A DNA stretch of 64,000 bases from Haloterrigena alkaliphila (GCF_017352155.2 NZ_CP071462.1:186001-250000); one strand, 5' to 3'; counted from the stretch's first letter, positions 35,163-45,118 are shown. Program-made: numbers and translations. The notes: a model not told the origin generated them from the sequence alone.

Positions 35163-36410
35163 TCAGTCGTCCAGTACCGCGAGGATCTCCGCCGGCGTCG
35201 CGTCGAAGCCGCCGGCCTGCGCCAGCGTCGCCGACCCGCCGCCACCGCCGCCGAACTCGTCGGTCAACTCGGCGACCACGTCTTCGGCCGAGACGGCGCC
35301 GTCCGTCGCCACGACCGCGTACGGCGAGTTCGCATCGCCCGCGAGCACGACGACGTCAGCGAGCTCCCCCGCGGCGTCGCTCGCGACGTCACCGGCCTCG
35401 TTCGCGTCGACGTCCTCGAGGGTCGTCGCGACCCACTCGAACCCGTCTCGCTCGAACGGCGCCGCGCCCTCGAGTCGCGTCTCGGCGAGTTCCCGTCGAA
35501 GCGATCGCACCTCGTCGGTGAGTTCCTCGCGCTCGGCGGTCAGTCGATCGAGTTCGCCCTCGACCTCCTCGAGCGGCGCCCCGAGCGTCCGACGGGACGC
35601 GAGCGCGACGCGTTTCTCCGCCTCGCGGCGGTCGATCGCGCGCGGCCCGACGGCGAGTTCGACGCGCGTCAGTCCCTCGCCGGGGTTCGAGCGCCCGAGG
35701 ACGGTCACCGGGCCGACCTCCCGCGTGTTGCGGACGTGCGTGCCGCCGCAGGCCGCGACGTCCCACCGGTCTCGGGCGCCGCCGTCCCGGCGAACGAGCC
35801 CGTTCGCGTTACCATTGGCGTCGTCGCTCCCGATCGTGACGAGGCGGACCCGACCCTTTCGGAAGGCGCCCTCCTCGGTCGCCTCGTTGAACGCGACGTC
35901 GTCGCGCTCGCGTGCGTCCGCGACCGGGACGTCCTCCCACGTCACCGGCCGGGACTCCCAGACTACCCGATTGACCAGCGTGTCCAGTTCCAGCAGCGTC
36001 TCGTCGTCGATCTCCGTGCTCGTCTCGAGGTCCACGCGGACCTTCTCCTCGCTGATGTCGAAGCCGCCGTAGCCCAGGTCCTCGAGGAGCCGCCTTCCGG
36101 CGCCGTAGAGGACGTGACTGGCGGTGTGGGCCCGCATACAGTACATGCGGAACGACCAGTCGATCGAGCAGAGCACGCGCTGGCCGACCCGGAACGACGG
36201 CTCCGCGGCGAGGACGTGGACGTGCTCGCCGTCGACGTACCGGACGTCCGCGACCTCGACGCCGCCGATCGTTCCCCGGTCGGCCGGCTGCCCGCCGCTC
36301 TCCCCGTAGAAGTAGCTGGTCTCGAGCCAGACCCTGCAGCCGTCGATGGACGTCACCTCGGTTTCGAACCGCGTGGTGTACGGCTCCGCCGCCGCCCGTT
36401 GTCCGGTCAT
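35163..36410 (-). CDS. AlaX-like alanyl-tRNA editing protein
   Basis: A 415-residue stand-alone trans-editing protein. The zinc-binding motifs HTASH (residues 95-99) and CGGTH (221-225) mark the editing site that hydrolyses Ser- or Gly-tRNA-Ala. A coiled-coil stretch and a DHHA1-like tail with the glycine run FGGGGGGSATLAQAGG resemble the C-terminal domain of alanyl-tRNA synthetase. The ATG at 36408-36410 is preferred: a minus-strand TTTTCA box centred near 36438 is 28 bp upstream, and the more distal ATG (36432-36434) falls inside it. Confidence 0.92.
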   Translation of the reverse strand: MTGQRAAAEPYTTRFETEVTSIDGCRVWLETSYFYGESGGQPADRGTIGGVEVADVRYVDGEHVHVLAAEPSFRVGQRVLCSIDWSFRMYCMRAHTASHVLYGAGRRLLEDLGYGGFDISEEKVRVDLETSTEIDDETLLELDTLVNRVVWESRPVTWEDVPVADARERDDVAFNEATEEGAFRKGRVRLVTIGSDDANGNANGLVRRDGGARDRWDVAACGGTHVRNTREVGPVTVLGRSNPGEGLTRVELAVGPRAIDRREAEKRVALASRRTLGAPLEEVEGELDRLTAEREELTDEVRSLRRELAETRLEGAAPFERDGFEWVATTLEDVDANEAGDVASDAAGELADVVVLAGDANSPYAVVATDGAVSAEDVVAELTDEFGGGGGGSATLAQAGGFDATPAEILAVLDD

Positions 36411-36497
36411 TGGACTCACTCTATCGTCCGCCATGAAAAGTCTGCTTGCCGCGCATCGCCAGCGGGCGCCGCTGTCGACCGCGGGCGCTCGGCGTCG

Positions 36498-37034
36498 TCA
36501 CTCCGACAGCGTCACGTCGAGTCGCTCCTCGAGGGCCGTGATCAGCCCGCCGCCGACGCCGGCCTGCGTCGCCCGACCCTGTTCGACCGCGAGGAGGTCC
36601 TTCTCGCGCGCACCGAGTTCCTCGGCGAGTTCCGAGCGCTGGAGGCCGGCCTCCTGACGGGCCGCTTCCAGTTTCTCCCCGTAACTCGAGACGAGGTACG
36701 GGAGCGGATCGTCGTCGTAGTTCGTCCCCTCTTTCTCCCAGTGTTCGGAGTCGCCGTCCCAGACGGGATTAGCCTTGGCGACGTTCTGGGCCGCCTTCTG
36801 TTTGCGACTCGGTTCGTCGCTCGAGCCGCCTCCACCTCCGCCGCCGGAGCCGGAACCCGACCCACCCCGGGACCGCGAGCGCTTCTGCGTGTCGTCGTGG
36901 GGCGCGCAGTCCGGACAGACCTCGAGTTCGGCGCCGGCGACGGTGGCGAGTCGAAGCGAGTTGCTCTCGGCACCGCAGAGTTCGCAGTTCGTCCCGCCGC
37001 CGCCGGACGACGAACCCGTCGAATACTTAGCCAT
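36498..37034 (-). CDS. multiprotein bridging factor MBF1-type HTH protein
   Basis: A 178-residue protein: an N-terminal zinc ribbon (CELC near residue 17, CPDC near 40), a long Ser/Gly/Arg linker with a run of glycines, and a C-terminal XRE-type helix-turn-helix (YGEKLEAARQEAGLQRSELAEELGAREKDLLAVEQG). This is the archaeal MBF1 layout; the protein bridges TBP and regulators or associates with ribosomes. The start MAKYSTGSS is used rather than the ATG eight codons upstream. Confidence 0.93.
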   Translation of the reverse strand: MAKYSTGSSSGGGGTNCELCGAESNSLRLATVAGAELEVCPDCAPHDDTQKRSRSRGGSGSGSGGGGGGGSSDEPSRKQKAAQNVAKANPVWDGDSEHWEKEGTNYDDDPLPYLVSSYGEKLEAARQEAGLQRSELAEELGAREKDLLAVEQGRATQAGVGGGLITALEERLDVTLSE

Positions 37035-37180
37035 GGTACCTTTTGGCAACTCGAGCATTTCAAATCACCGCCTCGAATCCGGTCAGTCCCCTGTGACCCC
37101 GCCGCAGGACCCGACCGAAAAGAAAGTGTTTTGTAATGCCGTTGGCTACGAAGGAGTGCAGTAAGACAAAGACACCGCGA

Positions 37181-37265
<85 letters not shown>

Positions 37266-37349
37266 TCGCATGGGTGGGCGATCTCCACCAAACGTGAGGC
37301 GGTTTTACCGTTGAGCGAAACGATGCAGGTAATTTTCCTTCGTAGACAT

Positions 37350-37440
37350 CACCCACGCTTGAGCTTCCCTCCGCTTTAGCGGTGGGATTCAGCGTGGACT
37401 CCCGTTCTGGCCACTATTAGTGGCAGGAGAATAGCCTCCG
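37350..37440 (-). ncRNA. candidate TnpB guide (omega) RNA 3' part
   Basis: By analogy with known TnpB elements, the guide RNA covers the tnpB 3' end and the right end, finishing at GCTCAAG; bases immediately beyond (CGTGGGTGATGTCTACG, reading leftward) would be the guide. Only the terminal hairpin can be recognised here; the 5' boundary is unknown. Confidence 0.4.
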
Positions 37441-38667
37441 TTCACGTTCACCGTCCCGCTGTTCAAGCGCACGCCCAAGAGTGCGCCTCCGTCGCCCCCA
37501 GTTTGGTTGCGACGGAGATACCGCAAACCGATGTTCTTTGCGGCGTTGTAATCCGCGTGATTCACATACCCACACTTCCGACATTCGAAGTCCTCGCTGT
37601 CTCGATTGTCAGGGTGTGTGAACCCACAGTGTGAGCAACGCCGCGACGTGTTCTCAGGGTCGACTTGTTCGACCGCGATTCCATATTCCTCTGCCTTGTA
37701 CTCGACGTACTCGTAGAGACGGTCGAACGCCCACTTATGTCCCCACGATGCGCCAGTGCGTTCTCGAATATCGGTTAAGTCCTCGAACGCGATAACCGAA
37801 CACCCGTTCTCACGGGCTTCAGCGACGAGTTCGTTGCTGATGTGGTGTAACATCAACTTGAACCGACCTTCCTCTTTCTGTCCAACAGATTGGCTGTTTT
37901 CGTGCGCCCAGCGTGTCCCACACTGTTGTAGCGAGCCACGTCGTTTTTCGTACTCTCGTCGCCAATGGTCGAACTCGTCACCCGTCCAGAACGTGCCCGT
38001 TGAGGTGACGGCAAGGTTATTCACGCCGAGGTCAATCCCGAGAACCGTTCCGTTCTCGGTGGTTGCCTGTTCCGACGTGTCGGACTCCACGTCCGTCTTG
38101 CAGTTGACGTGAAGCACCCAGTTACCGTCTCGAGAGTGCAGTTCCGCACCCGTGGTTTCGTATTCGTCCGAAAACAGGTATTCGGAGTGCGGCGTGTCGC
38201 TGTTCTCGTCGGGTAGCACGTAATCAGCTTCGACGCGGCCTTCGGTCGTGGCAAGGCTCACGTAGTCCTCGTGGAAGGTGGCGGTGCGTTTGTCATAGAC
38301 GACATGTGGACTGGTGAAGTGTGGTTTCGACGCTTGCTTCCCGTTCTTCCAGCGAGCAACAACGCTCTTGCAGGCTTCAGCAGCCTTGTTCCGAGCGGCT
38401 TGGACGAGACCGCCATTGAAACCGTCTGTCTTCTCGCGCACGTTGTTGTAGGTTTCGTTGTCCAGTGTGGTTTTGCTGGTAGTGACGTATTCGCCTTTGA
38501 AAGCGTAGTCCACAACGTATTGCGCTGACCAGAGGAACGTATCTACAGTGTCTTCGAGGAGTGCAGCGTCGTCGCTGTCCACGTTGAGTGCAACAGGGAC
38601 AGTACGCTGTACTCCCATATGAAATATGTGGCTGCTATGATATTTAATAATTTCTAAATGAAAGCGC
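37358..38667 (-). mobile_element. IS200/IS605-family element carrying only tnpB (IS1341 type)
   Basis: A lower-G+C island of about 1.3 kb next to tRNA-Leu. The right end just after the tnpB stop has the hairpin CCGCT-AA-AGCGG flanked by GAATCCC and GGGAAGCTCAAG, the arrangement seen at the ends of TnpB-associated guide RNAs. The left end is placed by inference before a TTGAT (38668-38672, minus strand). No tnpA is present, so mobility would need a transposase in trans. The exact ends are uncertain by several bases. Confidence 0.7.
37389..38618 (-). CDS. tnpB: TnpB RNA-guided nuclease, apparently intact
   Basis: A 409-residue protein starting [11 protein letters not shown]. The RuvC catalytic residues are present: Asp196 (GIDLGVNN), Glu279 (IAFEDL) and Asp356 (HADYNAAKN). 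The zinc ribbon has Cys328, Cys331, Cys346 and Cys349. TnpB cleaves DNA specified by a guide RNA made from the element's right end, which promotes retention of the element. The start at 38618 is chosen because the sequence upstream is A/T-rich and not coding. Codon and amino acid use are less acidic than in the neighbours, as expected for a transferred element. Confidence 0.95.
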   Translation of the reverse strand: MGVQRTVPVALNVDSDDAALLEDTVDTFLWSAQYVVDYAFKGEYVTTSKTTLDNETYNNVREKTDGFNGGLVQAARNKAAEACKSVVARWKNGKQASKPHFTSPHVVYDKRTATFHEDYVSLATTEGRVEADYVLPDENSDTPHSEYLFSDEYETTGAELHSRDGNWVLHVNCKTDVESDTSEQATTENGTVLGIDLGVNNLAVTSTGTFWTGDEFDHWRREYEKRRGSLQQCGTRWAHENSQSVGQKEEGRFKLMLHHISNELVAEARENGCSVIAFEDLTDIRERTGASWGHKWAFDRLYEYVEYKAEEYGIAVEQVDPENTSRRCSHCGFTHPDNRDSEDFECRKCGYVNHADYNAAKNIGLRYLRRNQTGGDGGALLGVRLNSGTVNVNGGYSPATNSGQNGSPR

Positions 38668-38800
38668 ATCAAACAGCAACAGCACTGTTCGGATCCGTCG
38701 ATATTCAAGTCTTCGAGCGATGGCTCCATTAGTATCGTTGATGCGATGCGCAATCGACCAGGACAGTAACCACTTTCCTGCCGGGGCCGAACTGCGAACT

Positions 38801-39364
38801 ATGGAGCACGTCCCTCGAGAGCGCGTCACCCTCCTCACCGCCGTTCTGAGCGTCGTGTCGCTCGCGATCGTCTTCGCGGCTGCGGGCGGCCGCATTCCGC
38901 AGTCGACGGTACCGGCCGCGCCCGAATGGATTCTCGACGCGATTCCCCTCCTCAACGCCCTCATCAGCGCGACGGCGATCGGAACGATCACGGTCGGCTG
39001 GCGGGCGATCCGCCGCGGCGACGTCGACAGGCATCGGGCCGCGATGGTCGCCTCGTTCGTCCTGTTCGCGGCCTTCCTGACGTTCTACCTCTACCGGCTG
39101 GTCGCCATGGGCGGCCCCCAGCCGTTCCCCGGTCCCGACGCGATCAGGCAGTTCGTCTACCTGCCGATCCTCGCGGTGCACATCTTCCTCGCGATCGTCT
39201 GCGTGCCGCTGGTCTACTACGCGCTGCTGCTCGCGGGCGCCTACCCCGTTTCCGAACTCCGCCGGACCGCCCACGCCCGCGTTGGCCGGGTCGCGGCGAG
39301 CCTCTGGCTGATCTCGTTCTCGCTTGGGATCGTCGTCTACGTCCTCTTGCACGTCGTCTACTGA
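38801..39364 (+). CDS. DUF420 family membrane protein
   Basis: A 187-residue protein with about five membrane segments ([111 protein letters not shown]). Conserved His residues near the third and fourth helices are typical of DUF420. The family is associated with cytochrome oxidase assembly (CtaM in some bacteria), so a role in heme-copper oxidase maturation is likely but no oxidase gene is next to it here. Start MEHVPRERV at 38801. Confidence 0.88.
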   Translation: MEHVPRERVTLLTAVLSVVSLAIVFAAAGGRIPQSTVPAAPEWILDAIPLLNALISATAIGTITVGWRAIRRGDVDRHRAAMVASFVLFAAFLTFYLYRLVAMGGPQPFPGPDAIRQFVYLPILAVHIFLAIVCVPLVYYALLLAGAYPVSELRRTAHARVGRVAASLWLISFSLGIVVYVLLHVVY

Positions 39365-39428
39365 GCGACCGCGAGCGACCGTCACCGGGATCGCAGCCCA
39401 CTTACCGCCACCCCGCAAAGCCACGCCC

Positions 39429-40496
39429 ATGCAGATCAAAGACCGGGAACAGGTCGAGGGCGGGCGCGAACGGGTGACCGTCGTCCCCGAGAGCGTCGAC
39501 GACCTCTGGCATTTGCAGTACGTCCTCGAGCCCGGCGATCGGGTCGCGGGAGACACGACCCGGCGGATCCAGCGCAACGACGACCAGATGCGGGATACGG
39601 GCGGCGAGCGAGAGCACATGTGGGTCGCCATCGCCGTCGAGGACGTCGAGTTCCACAAGTTCGCCAATCGGCTACGGGTCGGCGGCGAGATCGTCGCCTG
39701 CTCGCGCGAGGATCAACTGGGCTTTCACCACACGCTGAACGTCGAGGAGCGCGACGAACTCTCGATCGAGAAGTGGTTCAAGCCGGATCAGGAGGCCCGC
39801 CTCGAGGAGGCCGAGGAGGCCACCGAGAACCCGGACGTCGCCATCGCGACCGTCGAGGAGGGGCAGGCCCACGTCCACTCGGTCGCCCAGTACGGCACCG
39901 AGGAGCGGGCGACGATCACCGGCACGACCGGAAAGGGCGAGTACGCCCGCGGACGCTCGGAGCTGTTCGACGAACTCGCGACGGTCCTGAAACGCCAGGA
40001 CGCGGACGCGATCATTCTCGCCGGACCCGGCTTCACGAAGCAGGACGCCTACAAGTACATCGAGCAGAACGAACCCGAACTCACCGAGACGATCACGATG
40101 GTCGACACGGCCAGCGTCGGCGACCGCGGCGTCCACGAGGTGCTCAAGCGCGGCGCCGTCGCCGACGTCCAGCAGGAGACCCGCATCGAGAGCGAAGCCG
40201 AGTACATCGACGAACTCACCCGCCGGATGGCCGAGGGCGCGAAAGCGGCCTACGGCCCCGAGCAGGTCCAGCAGGCCGCCGAGTTCGGCGCGATCGAACG
40301 CCTGCTCGTCCTCGACGACCGATTACAGAAGGAACGCGGCCCCGACGGCGAGTGGGCCATCAGCGTCGACGACATCGTCCGCACGACCGAGCAGAAGGGC
40401 GGCGACGTGACGGTCTTCTCGAGCGAGTTCCCGCCGGGCCAGCAGCTCTCGAACCTCGGCGGAATCGCCGCCCTGTTGCGGTATCGACTCGAGTGA
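39429..40496 (+). CDS. pelA: mRNA surveillance protein pelota
   Basis: A 355-residue protein homologous to aRF1 but lacking the GGQ tripeptide. It has an N-terminal Sm-like domain ([16 protein letters not shown] and following), a central eRF1_2-like domain ([14 protein letters not shown] to [21 protein letters not shown]) and a C-terminal eRF1_3-like domain ([10 protein letters not shown] to [10 protein letters not shown]). Pelota enters stalled ribosomes and, with aABCE1, splits them. The start [12 protein letters not shown] follows a CCCGCAAAG region. Monocistronic. Confidence 0.95.
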   Translation: MQIKDREQVEGGRERVTVVPESVDDLWHLQYVLEPGDRVAGDTTRRIQRNDDQMRDTGGEREHMWVAIAVEDVEFHKFANRLRVGGEIVACSREDQLGFHHTLNVEERDELSIEKWFKPDQEARLEEAEEATENPDVAIATVEEGQAHVHSVAQYGTEERATITGTTGKGEYARGRSELFDELATVLKRQDADAIILAGPGFTKQDAYKYIEQNEPELTETITMVDTASVGDRGVHEVLKRGAVADVQQETRIESEAEYIDELTRRMAEGAKAAYGPEQVQQAAEFGAIERLLVLDDRLQKERGPDGEWAISVDDIVRTTEQKGGDVTVFSSEFPPGQQLSNLGGIAALLRYRLE

Positions 40497-40530
40497 CGGG
40501 GGGCGGGACGACGGGACCGGTCGAGGCCTG

Positions 40531-40610
40531 GTCACCCTAATCGGGACCCCGTCACTCCGACCGAGATCTCGTCACCCCGACCGAAACCGCGTCACTCCGA
40601 CCCGGGCTGC
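40531..40610 (-). repeat. 20-bp tandem repeats covering a gene end
   Basis: GTCAC begins each unit at 40531, 40551, 40571 and 40591; the middle units share CCGACCGA. The rightmost unit holds the stop codon of the TrmB-like gene (40592-40594), so the last codons and stop of this gene are repeated three times into the spacer, with decreasing similarity. Confidence 0.8.
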
Positions 40611-41353
40611 AGTTCGTCGCTGGCCTCGATCAGTTCGATCAGCACGGACGCGAACAGCGATCCCGAACTCCAGATCGCCGTCTCGCTGCCGTCGTCGTCG
40701 AGGACGCTCAGCAAGATCCCGTCGTCGTCGACGATGACGATCCGTCCCGATCGCTGGTCGCCCTCGCGGTAGGGCGGCGGCGTCTCGACGGTGGCGCCGT
40801 CGATGGCGCCGAGTCGCTCCCGGATCCCGTCGTCCCGGCTGATCGCGAGCACGGAGACGCCGGCCGCGGCCCGTTCCTCGAGCGTCCGTTCGATCGACTC
40901 CGTGAGCAGTTCCGGAAGCCGCGCTCCGATGACGATCTTGTCGGTCGCTTGCGAGAGGAGATCGACGACCCGATCGTCGACGCGGTCGCGGCTCCGGACG
41001 GTCCAGATGTCTTCCTGCGTTTCTTCGGTCGTCGCCTCCTGTTTGACCGCGTCCACGTAGTCGAACGCCCGCTCGCGTTCGCGTTCGAACCGCTCCTCGA
41101 GTATTCGCTGGCCCTCCTCGAGGCTCACCGGCCGGTATCGGATCGGATTCGACTGCTGGGTCTCGACGAGGCCGCGCTCCTCGAGGCTCTCGGCGACGCT
41201 GTAGACCTGCGAGCGCGGGACGTCGGTGACGTCGGCGACGTCTCTGGCCGTTCCCGCGCCCAGCCGGTGGAGCGCGATGAACACCTTCGCCTCGTAGCTG
41301 GTCAGCCCCAGCCGTTCGAAGGCCTCGACGGCCTCGCCCTCGCTCTCGGTCAC
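40592..41353 (-). CDS. TrmB-like winged-helix regulator next to RND exporter
   Basis: A 253-residue protein starting with GTG at 41353 (VTESEGEAVEAFERLG). The GTGA overlap with the stop codon of the RND gene decides this start. The N-terminal winged helix (LGLTSYEAKVFIALHRLGAGTARDVADVTDVPRSQVYSVAESLEERGLV) is TrmB-like; the shorter C-terminal domain (KIVIGARLPELLTESIERTLEERAAAGVSVLAIS) resembles the phospholipase D-like sensor part. It likely senses the exporter's substrate or a membrane signal and controls that operon. Its 3' end is repeated in 20-bp units. Confidence 0.88.
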   Translation of the reverse strand: MTESEGEAVEAFERLGLTSYEAKVFIALHRLGAGTARDVADVTDVPRSQVYSVAESLEERGLVETQQSNPIRYRPVSLEEGQRILEERFERERERAFDYVDAVKQEATTEETQEDIWTVRSRDRVDDRVVDLLSQATDKIVIGARLPELLTESIERTLEERAAAGVSVLAISRDDGIRERLGAIDGATVETPPPYREGDQRSGRIVIVDDDGILLSVLDDDGSETAIWSSGSLFASVLIELIEASDELQPGSE

Positions 41354-44136
41354 TCGTCGCCACCTCCGCGGGACGCGTCGTCGGTCTCGGTCCCGCCGTC
41401 GCTCGCGGTGGCCGCACCGGCCCGTGCACTCGGGACGTCGAACGAGACGTCCGGGCCGAAGTAGCGGGTCCACAGCACCAGCAGCGACGGCAGGACGATG
41501 ACGCTGGCGAGGAACGCGTAGGTGATCGTCAGCCCGGTGATGATGCCGAACTGCCGAAGCGCGGGGAGGATCGCGAAGGCGAGCGTCCCGAAGCCGCCGA
41601 CGGTCGTCGCCGCGCTGCCCAGCAGGGCGCCGCCGGTCCCGGTGACGGTCGTCTGTAGCGCCGACCAGACGTTGCCCTGACGCTCGAGTTCGAGCGTGTA
41701 GCGATCGCTGACGTGGATGCTGTAGGCCACGCCGAGCCCGATGGTGAGGCTCGTGATCATCCCCGTGAGCACGTTGAACGGCATCCCGATGAGATACATC
41801 GTGCCGAGGATCCAGCTGACGGTGAACGCGACGGGCAACAGGGTGACGGCACCCAGCGTGGCGGTGTCGCCGGTCAGGTAGTACGCGCCCGAGAGGAAGA
41901 CGAACACGGCCACGAGCGTGATCAGCAGGCTCTCGAGGACGGTGTTCAGCAGGTCCTGTTCGACGATGTGGTTGACGATCGGACTGCCGGTGGCGATGGC
42001 GCTCCAGCGACCGTCGCCGCCGTCCTCGATGTTCTCGGCGAGCGTCCGCATCTCCTCGGTCGTCTCGCTGGCGGTGGCGCCGCCCTGAATGCCGACCACC
42101 ATTCGGGCCGCGTCGTACTCGCCGCCGTCGGTCCGATGGAGGACCTGGCTGGCGGCCTCCCCGTCGAGTTCGAACAGCTGATCGTACAGCGCCGTCACGT
42201 TCTCGTCGGGGACGCCGTCGCCGTCGGTGTCGACCGCTCTGAACGACTCGTTGAAGCTCTCGTTCTGCGCGGCGACCGATTCCATCGTCGACAGCGGGTC
42301 CTGGACGTCGGCGTCGCCGTTCGCCATCTCGTAGGCGACGTCGCTCGCCGCGGCGTCGTTGCGCGTCTCGTTGATCTCCGCAAGTAGGTCGGGGTCGTCG
42401 ACGCCGCCCCCGTCGCTCTCGACGAGGATCTGCGCCTGACTGTCCTGGCGCTGGAAGTGTTGGTTGACGAACTCCAGATCGTCCTTCGCGTGGTACTCGC
42501 CGGGGCTCATTCCGCCCGGCAGCTTCTCGGTCCAGGCCGGCGGACTCTCCGCGAGGAAGTCCTCCTCCTGGAAGCTGGTGTCGACCTGCGTCGCGCCGTA
42601 GGCGCCACCCGCCGAGAGCAGGAGGACGAGGACGAGGACGACCATCGGCGCCTTTCGGGCGGCCGTCGAGCCGACCGTCAGGATCTGACTGAAGCGACCG
42701 CCCCCGGTCCCGAACGCGCGTTTGCGGCGATCGAGGCCGCGCCCCTCGAGGAACTCGTCGATCTCGACCTTCAGCGCGGGGATCAGGGCGCCGAAGACGA
42801 TCAGCGCGGCGACGATCCCGACGGAGCTGACGATCCCGAACTCGCGGATCGGGCCGATCGGACTGACGAGGTTCGAGAGGAAGCCGATGACGGTCGTCGC
42901 CGTCACCCAGACGAGCGCGGCGCCGACGCCGGCCAGCGCGATACTCATCGAGCCGCGGACGGTACTGGTTTTGCCGTCCTCCTCACGCTGTTCACGGTGA
43001 CGCATGAAGACGTGGATCGCGTAGTCGATCGAGAGCCCGATCAAGAGGACGGGCACCGCGACGAACATCTGGTTGAACGCGATGCCCGCCCAGCCCATGA
43101 AGCCGAACGTCCAAATGAGCACCGCGGCGATGCCGACGACGCCCAGCACGATGTCCAGCAGGTCGCGGTAGGCGACCAGCAGGGCGATAACGACGAACAC
43201 CAGCGCGAGCGGGCCGACGATGGCGAGACTGTCGCCCATCGAACGGTCGATCTCGTCGGTGATGATACCGCCGCCGAAGACGATGTAGTCCTCGTCCTGC
43301 GCGTTCGCGAGGTCGCGGATCTCGAGTTGACTCTCGACGATCTGCTCGCTAACGGCCCCACCGCCCATCCCGCCCGTGGCGTCGCTGGTGGTGGACTGGG
43401 TCACCGCGGTCATCCGCGTCTCGGCCTCGGTGCTCCCCGGATCGTAGGAACTGGGCATCAGCGCGAGCGCGGGGTTCTGCCCGCCGTCGGTCTCCGAGAG
43501 CGTCTGCTCGAGGACCTGCTCGTACTCCTCGTCGTCGAGGTCCTCGAGGGCGGCGATCTGTTCCTCGAGCGTCGGCTGGTCACCGCCGCCCGCTCCGGGC
43601 GCCTGTTGGCCCGCTTGGGTCTGCTGGCCGTCCTGCGTTTGCTGCGTCTGCTGACCGTCCTGTGCCTGCTGGCCATCCTGTGGCTGCTGACTATTGGCAC
43701 CTTGCGCTTGGCCGTCAGCCATCTGCTGGTTCATGATCGCCGCGTTCGCGACGAGGTTCTCGATGCCGAAGATCGACTGATTCTCGACCAGCGTCGAATT
43801 GATCGACTCGTCGTCTCGAAGTTCCTGCTGGAACTCGAGGGAGGCGATCAGCGACTCCTTGGTGAGCACGTTGTCGCCGCGGACGATCACCTGTACGCTG
43901 GTGGTGTTCTCGTCGCCCTCGGTCGCGAAGTAGGGTTCGATGCCGCCCTCGGAGTTGCCCTGAATTCGCTCGAGAGCCTTCGCCTCCTCGGATTCGCTCT
44001 CGAACTGGTCGAGCGAGGAGTCGTCGTCGACCATCGGCATCCCGGCGCCGACCAGCGCCGTGAATACCAGCAAGACGACGATGACGATCCGGGAGTGGCC
44101 CGTCACCGCGTCCGCGAGCCGATCCGGCACGCTCAT
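41350..44136 (-). CDS. RND/MMPL family exporter
   Basis: A 928-residue membrane protein with two repeats, each one helix, a large outside loop and about five helices (for example VLLIGLSIDYAIHVFMRHREQ in the first and TSLTIGLGVAYSIHVSDRY in the second, the typical RND signatures with Asp). The first outside loop holds a low-complexity Gln/Gly/Asp stretch (about residues 140-190, DGQQAQ-like). Such proteins export lipids, hydrophobic drugs or membrane intermediates using the proton or sodium gradient. It overlaps the TrmB-like regulator gene, which suggests control from within the same operon. Confidence 0.92.
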   Translation of the reverse strand: MSVPDRLADAVTGHSRIVIVVLLVFTALVGAGMPMVDDDSSLDQFESESEEAKALERIQGNSEGGIEPYFATEGDENTTSVQVIVRGDNVLTKESLIASLEFQQELRDDESINSTLVENQSIFGIENLVANAAIMNQQMADGQAQGANSQQPQDGQQAQDGQQTQQTQDGQQTQAGQQAPGAGGGDQPTLEEQIAALEDLDDEEYEQVLEQTLSETDGGQNPALALMPSSYDPGSTEAETRMTAVTQSTTSDATGGMGGGAVSEQIVESQLEIRDLANAQDEDYIVFGGGIITDEIDRSMGDSLAIVGPLALVFVVIALLVAYRDLLDIVLGVVGIAAVLIWTFGFMGWAGIAFNQMFVAVPVLLIGLSIDYAIHVFMRHREQREEDGKTSTVRGSMSIALAGVGAALVWVTATTVIGFLSNLVSPIGPIREFGIVSSVGIVAALIVFGALIPALKVEIDEFLEGRGLDRRKRAFGTGGGRFSQILTVGSTAARKAPMVVLVLVLLLSAGGAYGATQVDTSFQEEDFLAESPPAWTEKLPGGMSPGEYHAKDDLEFVNQHFQRQDSQAQILVESDGGGVDDPDLLAEINETRNDAAASDVAYEMANGDADVQDPLSTMESVAAQNESFNESFRAVDTDGDGVPDENVTALYDQLFELDGEAASQVLHRTDGGEYDAARMVVGIQGGATASETTEEMRTLAENIEDGGDGRWSAIATGSPIVNHIVEQDLLNTVLESLLITLVAVFVFLSGAYYLTGDTATLGAVTLLPVAFTVSWILGTMYLIGMPFNVLTGMITSLTIGLGVAYSIHVSDRYTLELERQGNVWSALQTTVTGTGGALLGSAATTVGGFGTLAFAILPALRQFGIITGLTITYAFLASVIVLPSLLVLWTRYFGPDVSFDVPSARAGAATASDGGTETDDASRGGGDE

Positions 44137-44383
44137 CCGATTATGCCTCCGAAATTCGTCGATTCCGTCCTGAAGACCATTCTGTTGTTACGATCCTACA
44201 AACTCGGGGCATATACCTGTTCGGATACGGACATCAGTATGCGCGACATTCGCAAGAGAGGGCAGGGTTCGACTGCGATGGAGCGACCGCTCGATCGGGT
44301 CGCTTTCGCATCGCGTGACTACTTCCGCGAGAAGTCGCCGGCTTCCGTCACAGACGGTGATCGGCGTCGACCGGTACCCCACC

Positions 44384-45118
44384 TCACTCGATCGAGACCG
44401 TCTTCAGGTCCTCGGCGAATCGAACGTCGCCGTCGTAGTGGGCCCCGATTGACTCGAGCATCTCCTCGTGGCGGCCGTCGGTGTGCGGATAGAGGTGGGT
44501 CAGGTAGATCCGACCGATCTCCCGCCCGGCCAGTTCCCGACCGAGCGCGTCGGGCGTCGGATGGTTCGAGACGTCGACGTCGTCGGGGAAGGAACAGTCG
44601 TGGGCCACCACCGCCGATCCCTCGGCGAAGTTCGCCAGGCCGGCGAAGGCCTCGCTGTCGCCGCTGAACGTGAACAGGTCGCCGAAGCGATACGCGAGAC
44701 ACGGCAGCGAGTGACGGGTCTCGTACGCGGTGACGTCGAACCCCGCGACCGAGAACTCGCCGGGGACGACCTCGCGCACCTGCAGATCGATTTTCCCCTG
44801 CATGTACTCGTGGACCTCGAGCAGTTCGTCGAGCAGGGACTTCGTTCCCTGCGGGCCGACGACCTCGAGGTGCTCCTCGCCGGCGAGCCAGCGGGCCTTT
44901 ATCAGCGGGAGCAGGTCGGCGACGTGGTCGAGGTGGTGGTGCGTGAGAAGGACCGTCGAGACGTTCTCGTAGCCGACGCCGGACTGCTGCAACCGGTGGA
45001 GGACGCCGGACCCGCAGTCGATCAGCACCGTCCGACCGTCGTCCTGGACGAGAATTCCCGTCTGGAACCGCTCGCCGGTCGGCATCGCACTGCCGCTTCC
45101 GAGGAAGGTGACGCGCAT
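44384..45118 (-). CDS. MBL-fold hydrolase, RNase Z-like
   Basis: A 244-residue metallo-beta-lactamase fold protein starting MRVTFLGSGSAMPTGERF. The metal motif THHHLDHVADL (about residues 70-80), a His near FSGDSEAFAG, and the late HLYPHTDGRHEE complete the two-metal site. It resembles RNase Z and arylsulfatase-like MBL proteins (the GSGSAMP opening), but lacks the long flexible arm that RNase Z uses to bind tRNA, so it may instead hydrolyse a small ester or phosphodiester. Confidence 0.88.
   Translation of the reverse strand: MRVTFLGSGSAMPTGERFQTGILVQDDGRTVLIDCGSGVLHRLQQSGVGYENVSTVLLTHHHLDHVADLLPLIKARWLAGEEHLEVVGPQGTKSLLDELLEVHEYMQGKIDLQVREVVPGEFSVAGFDVTAYETRHSLPCLAYRFGDLFTFSGDSEAFAGLANFAEGSAVVAHDCSFPDDVDVSNHPTPDALGRELAGREIGRIYLTHLYPHTDGRHEEMLESIGAHYDGDVRFAEDLKTVSIE

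Noticed and set aside
40592-41473. ATG start of the TrmB-like gene at 41473
   Set aside because: The extension overlaps the exporter's end and is Arg-rich; the GTG at 41353 with a GTGA overlap fits the family length.
42457-44667. Plus-strand frame of more than 700 codons over the RND exporter
   Set aside because: Antisense shadow of the exporter gene; low-complexity and no recognised domain.
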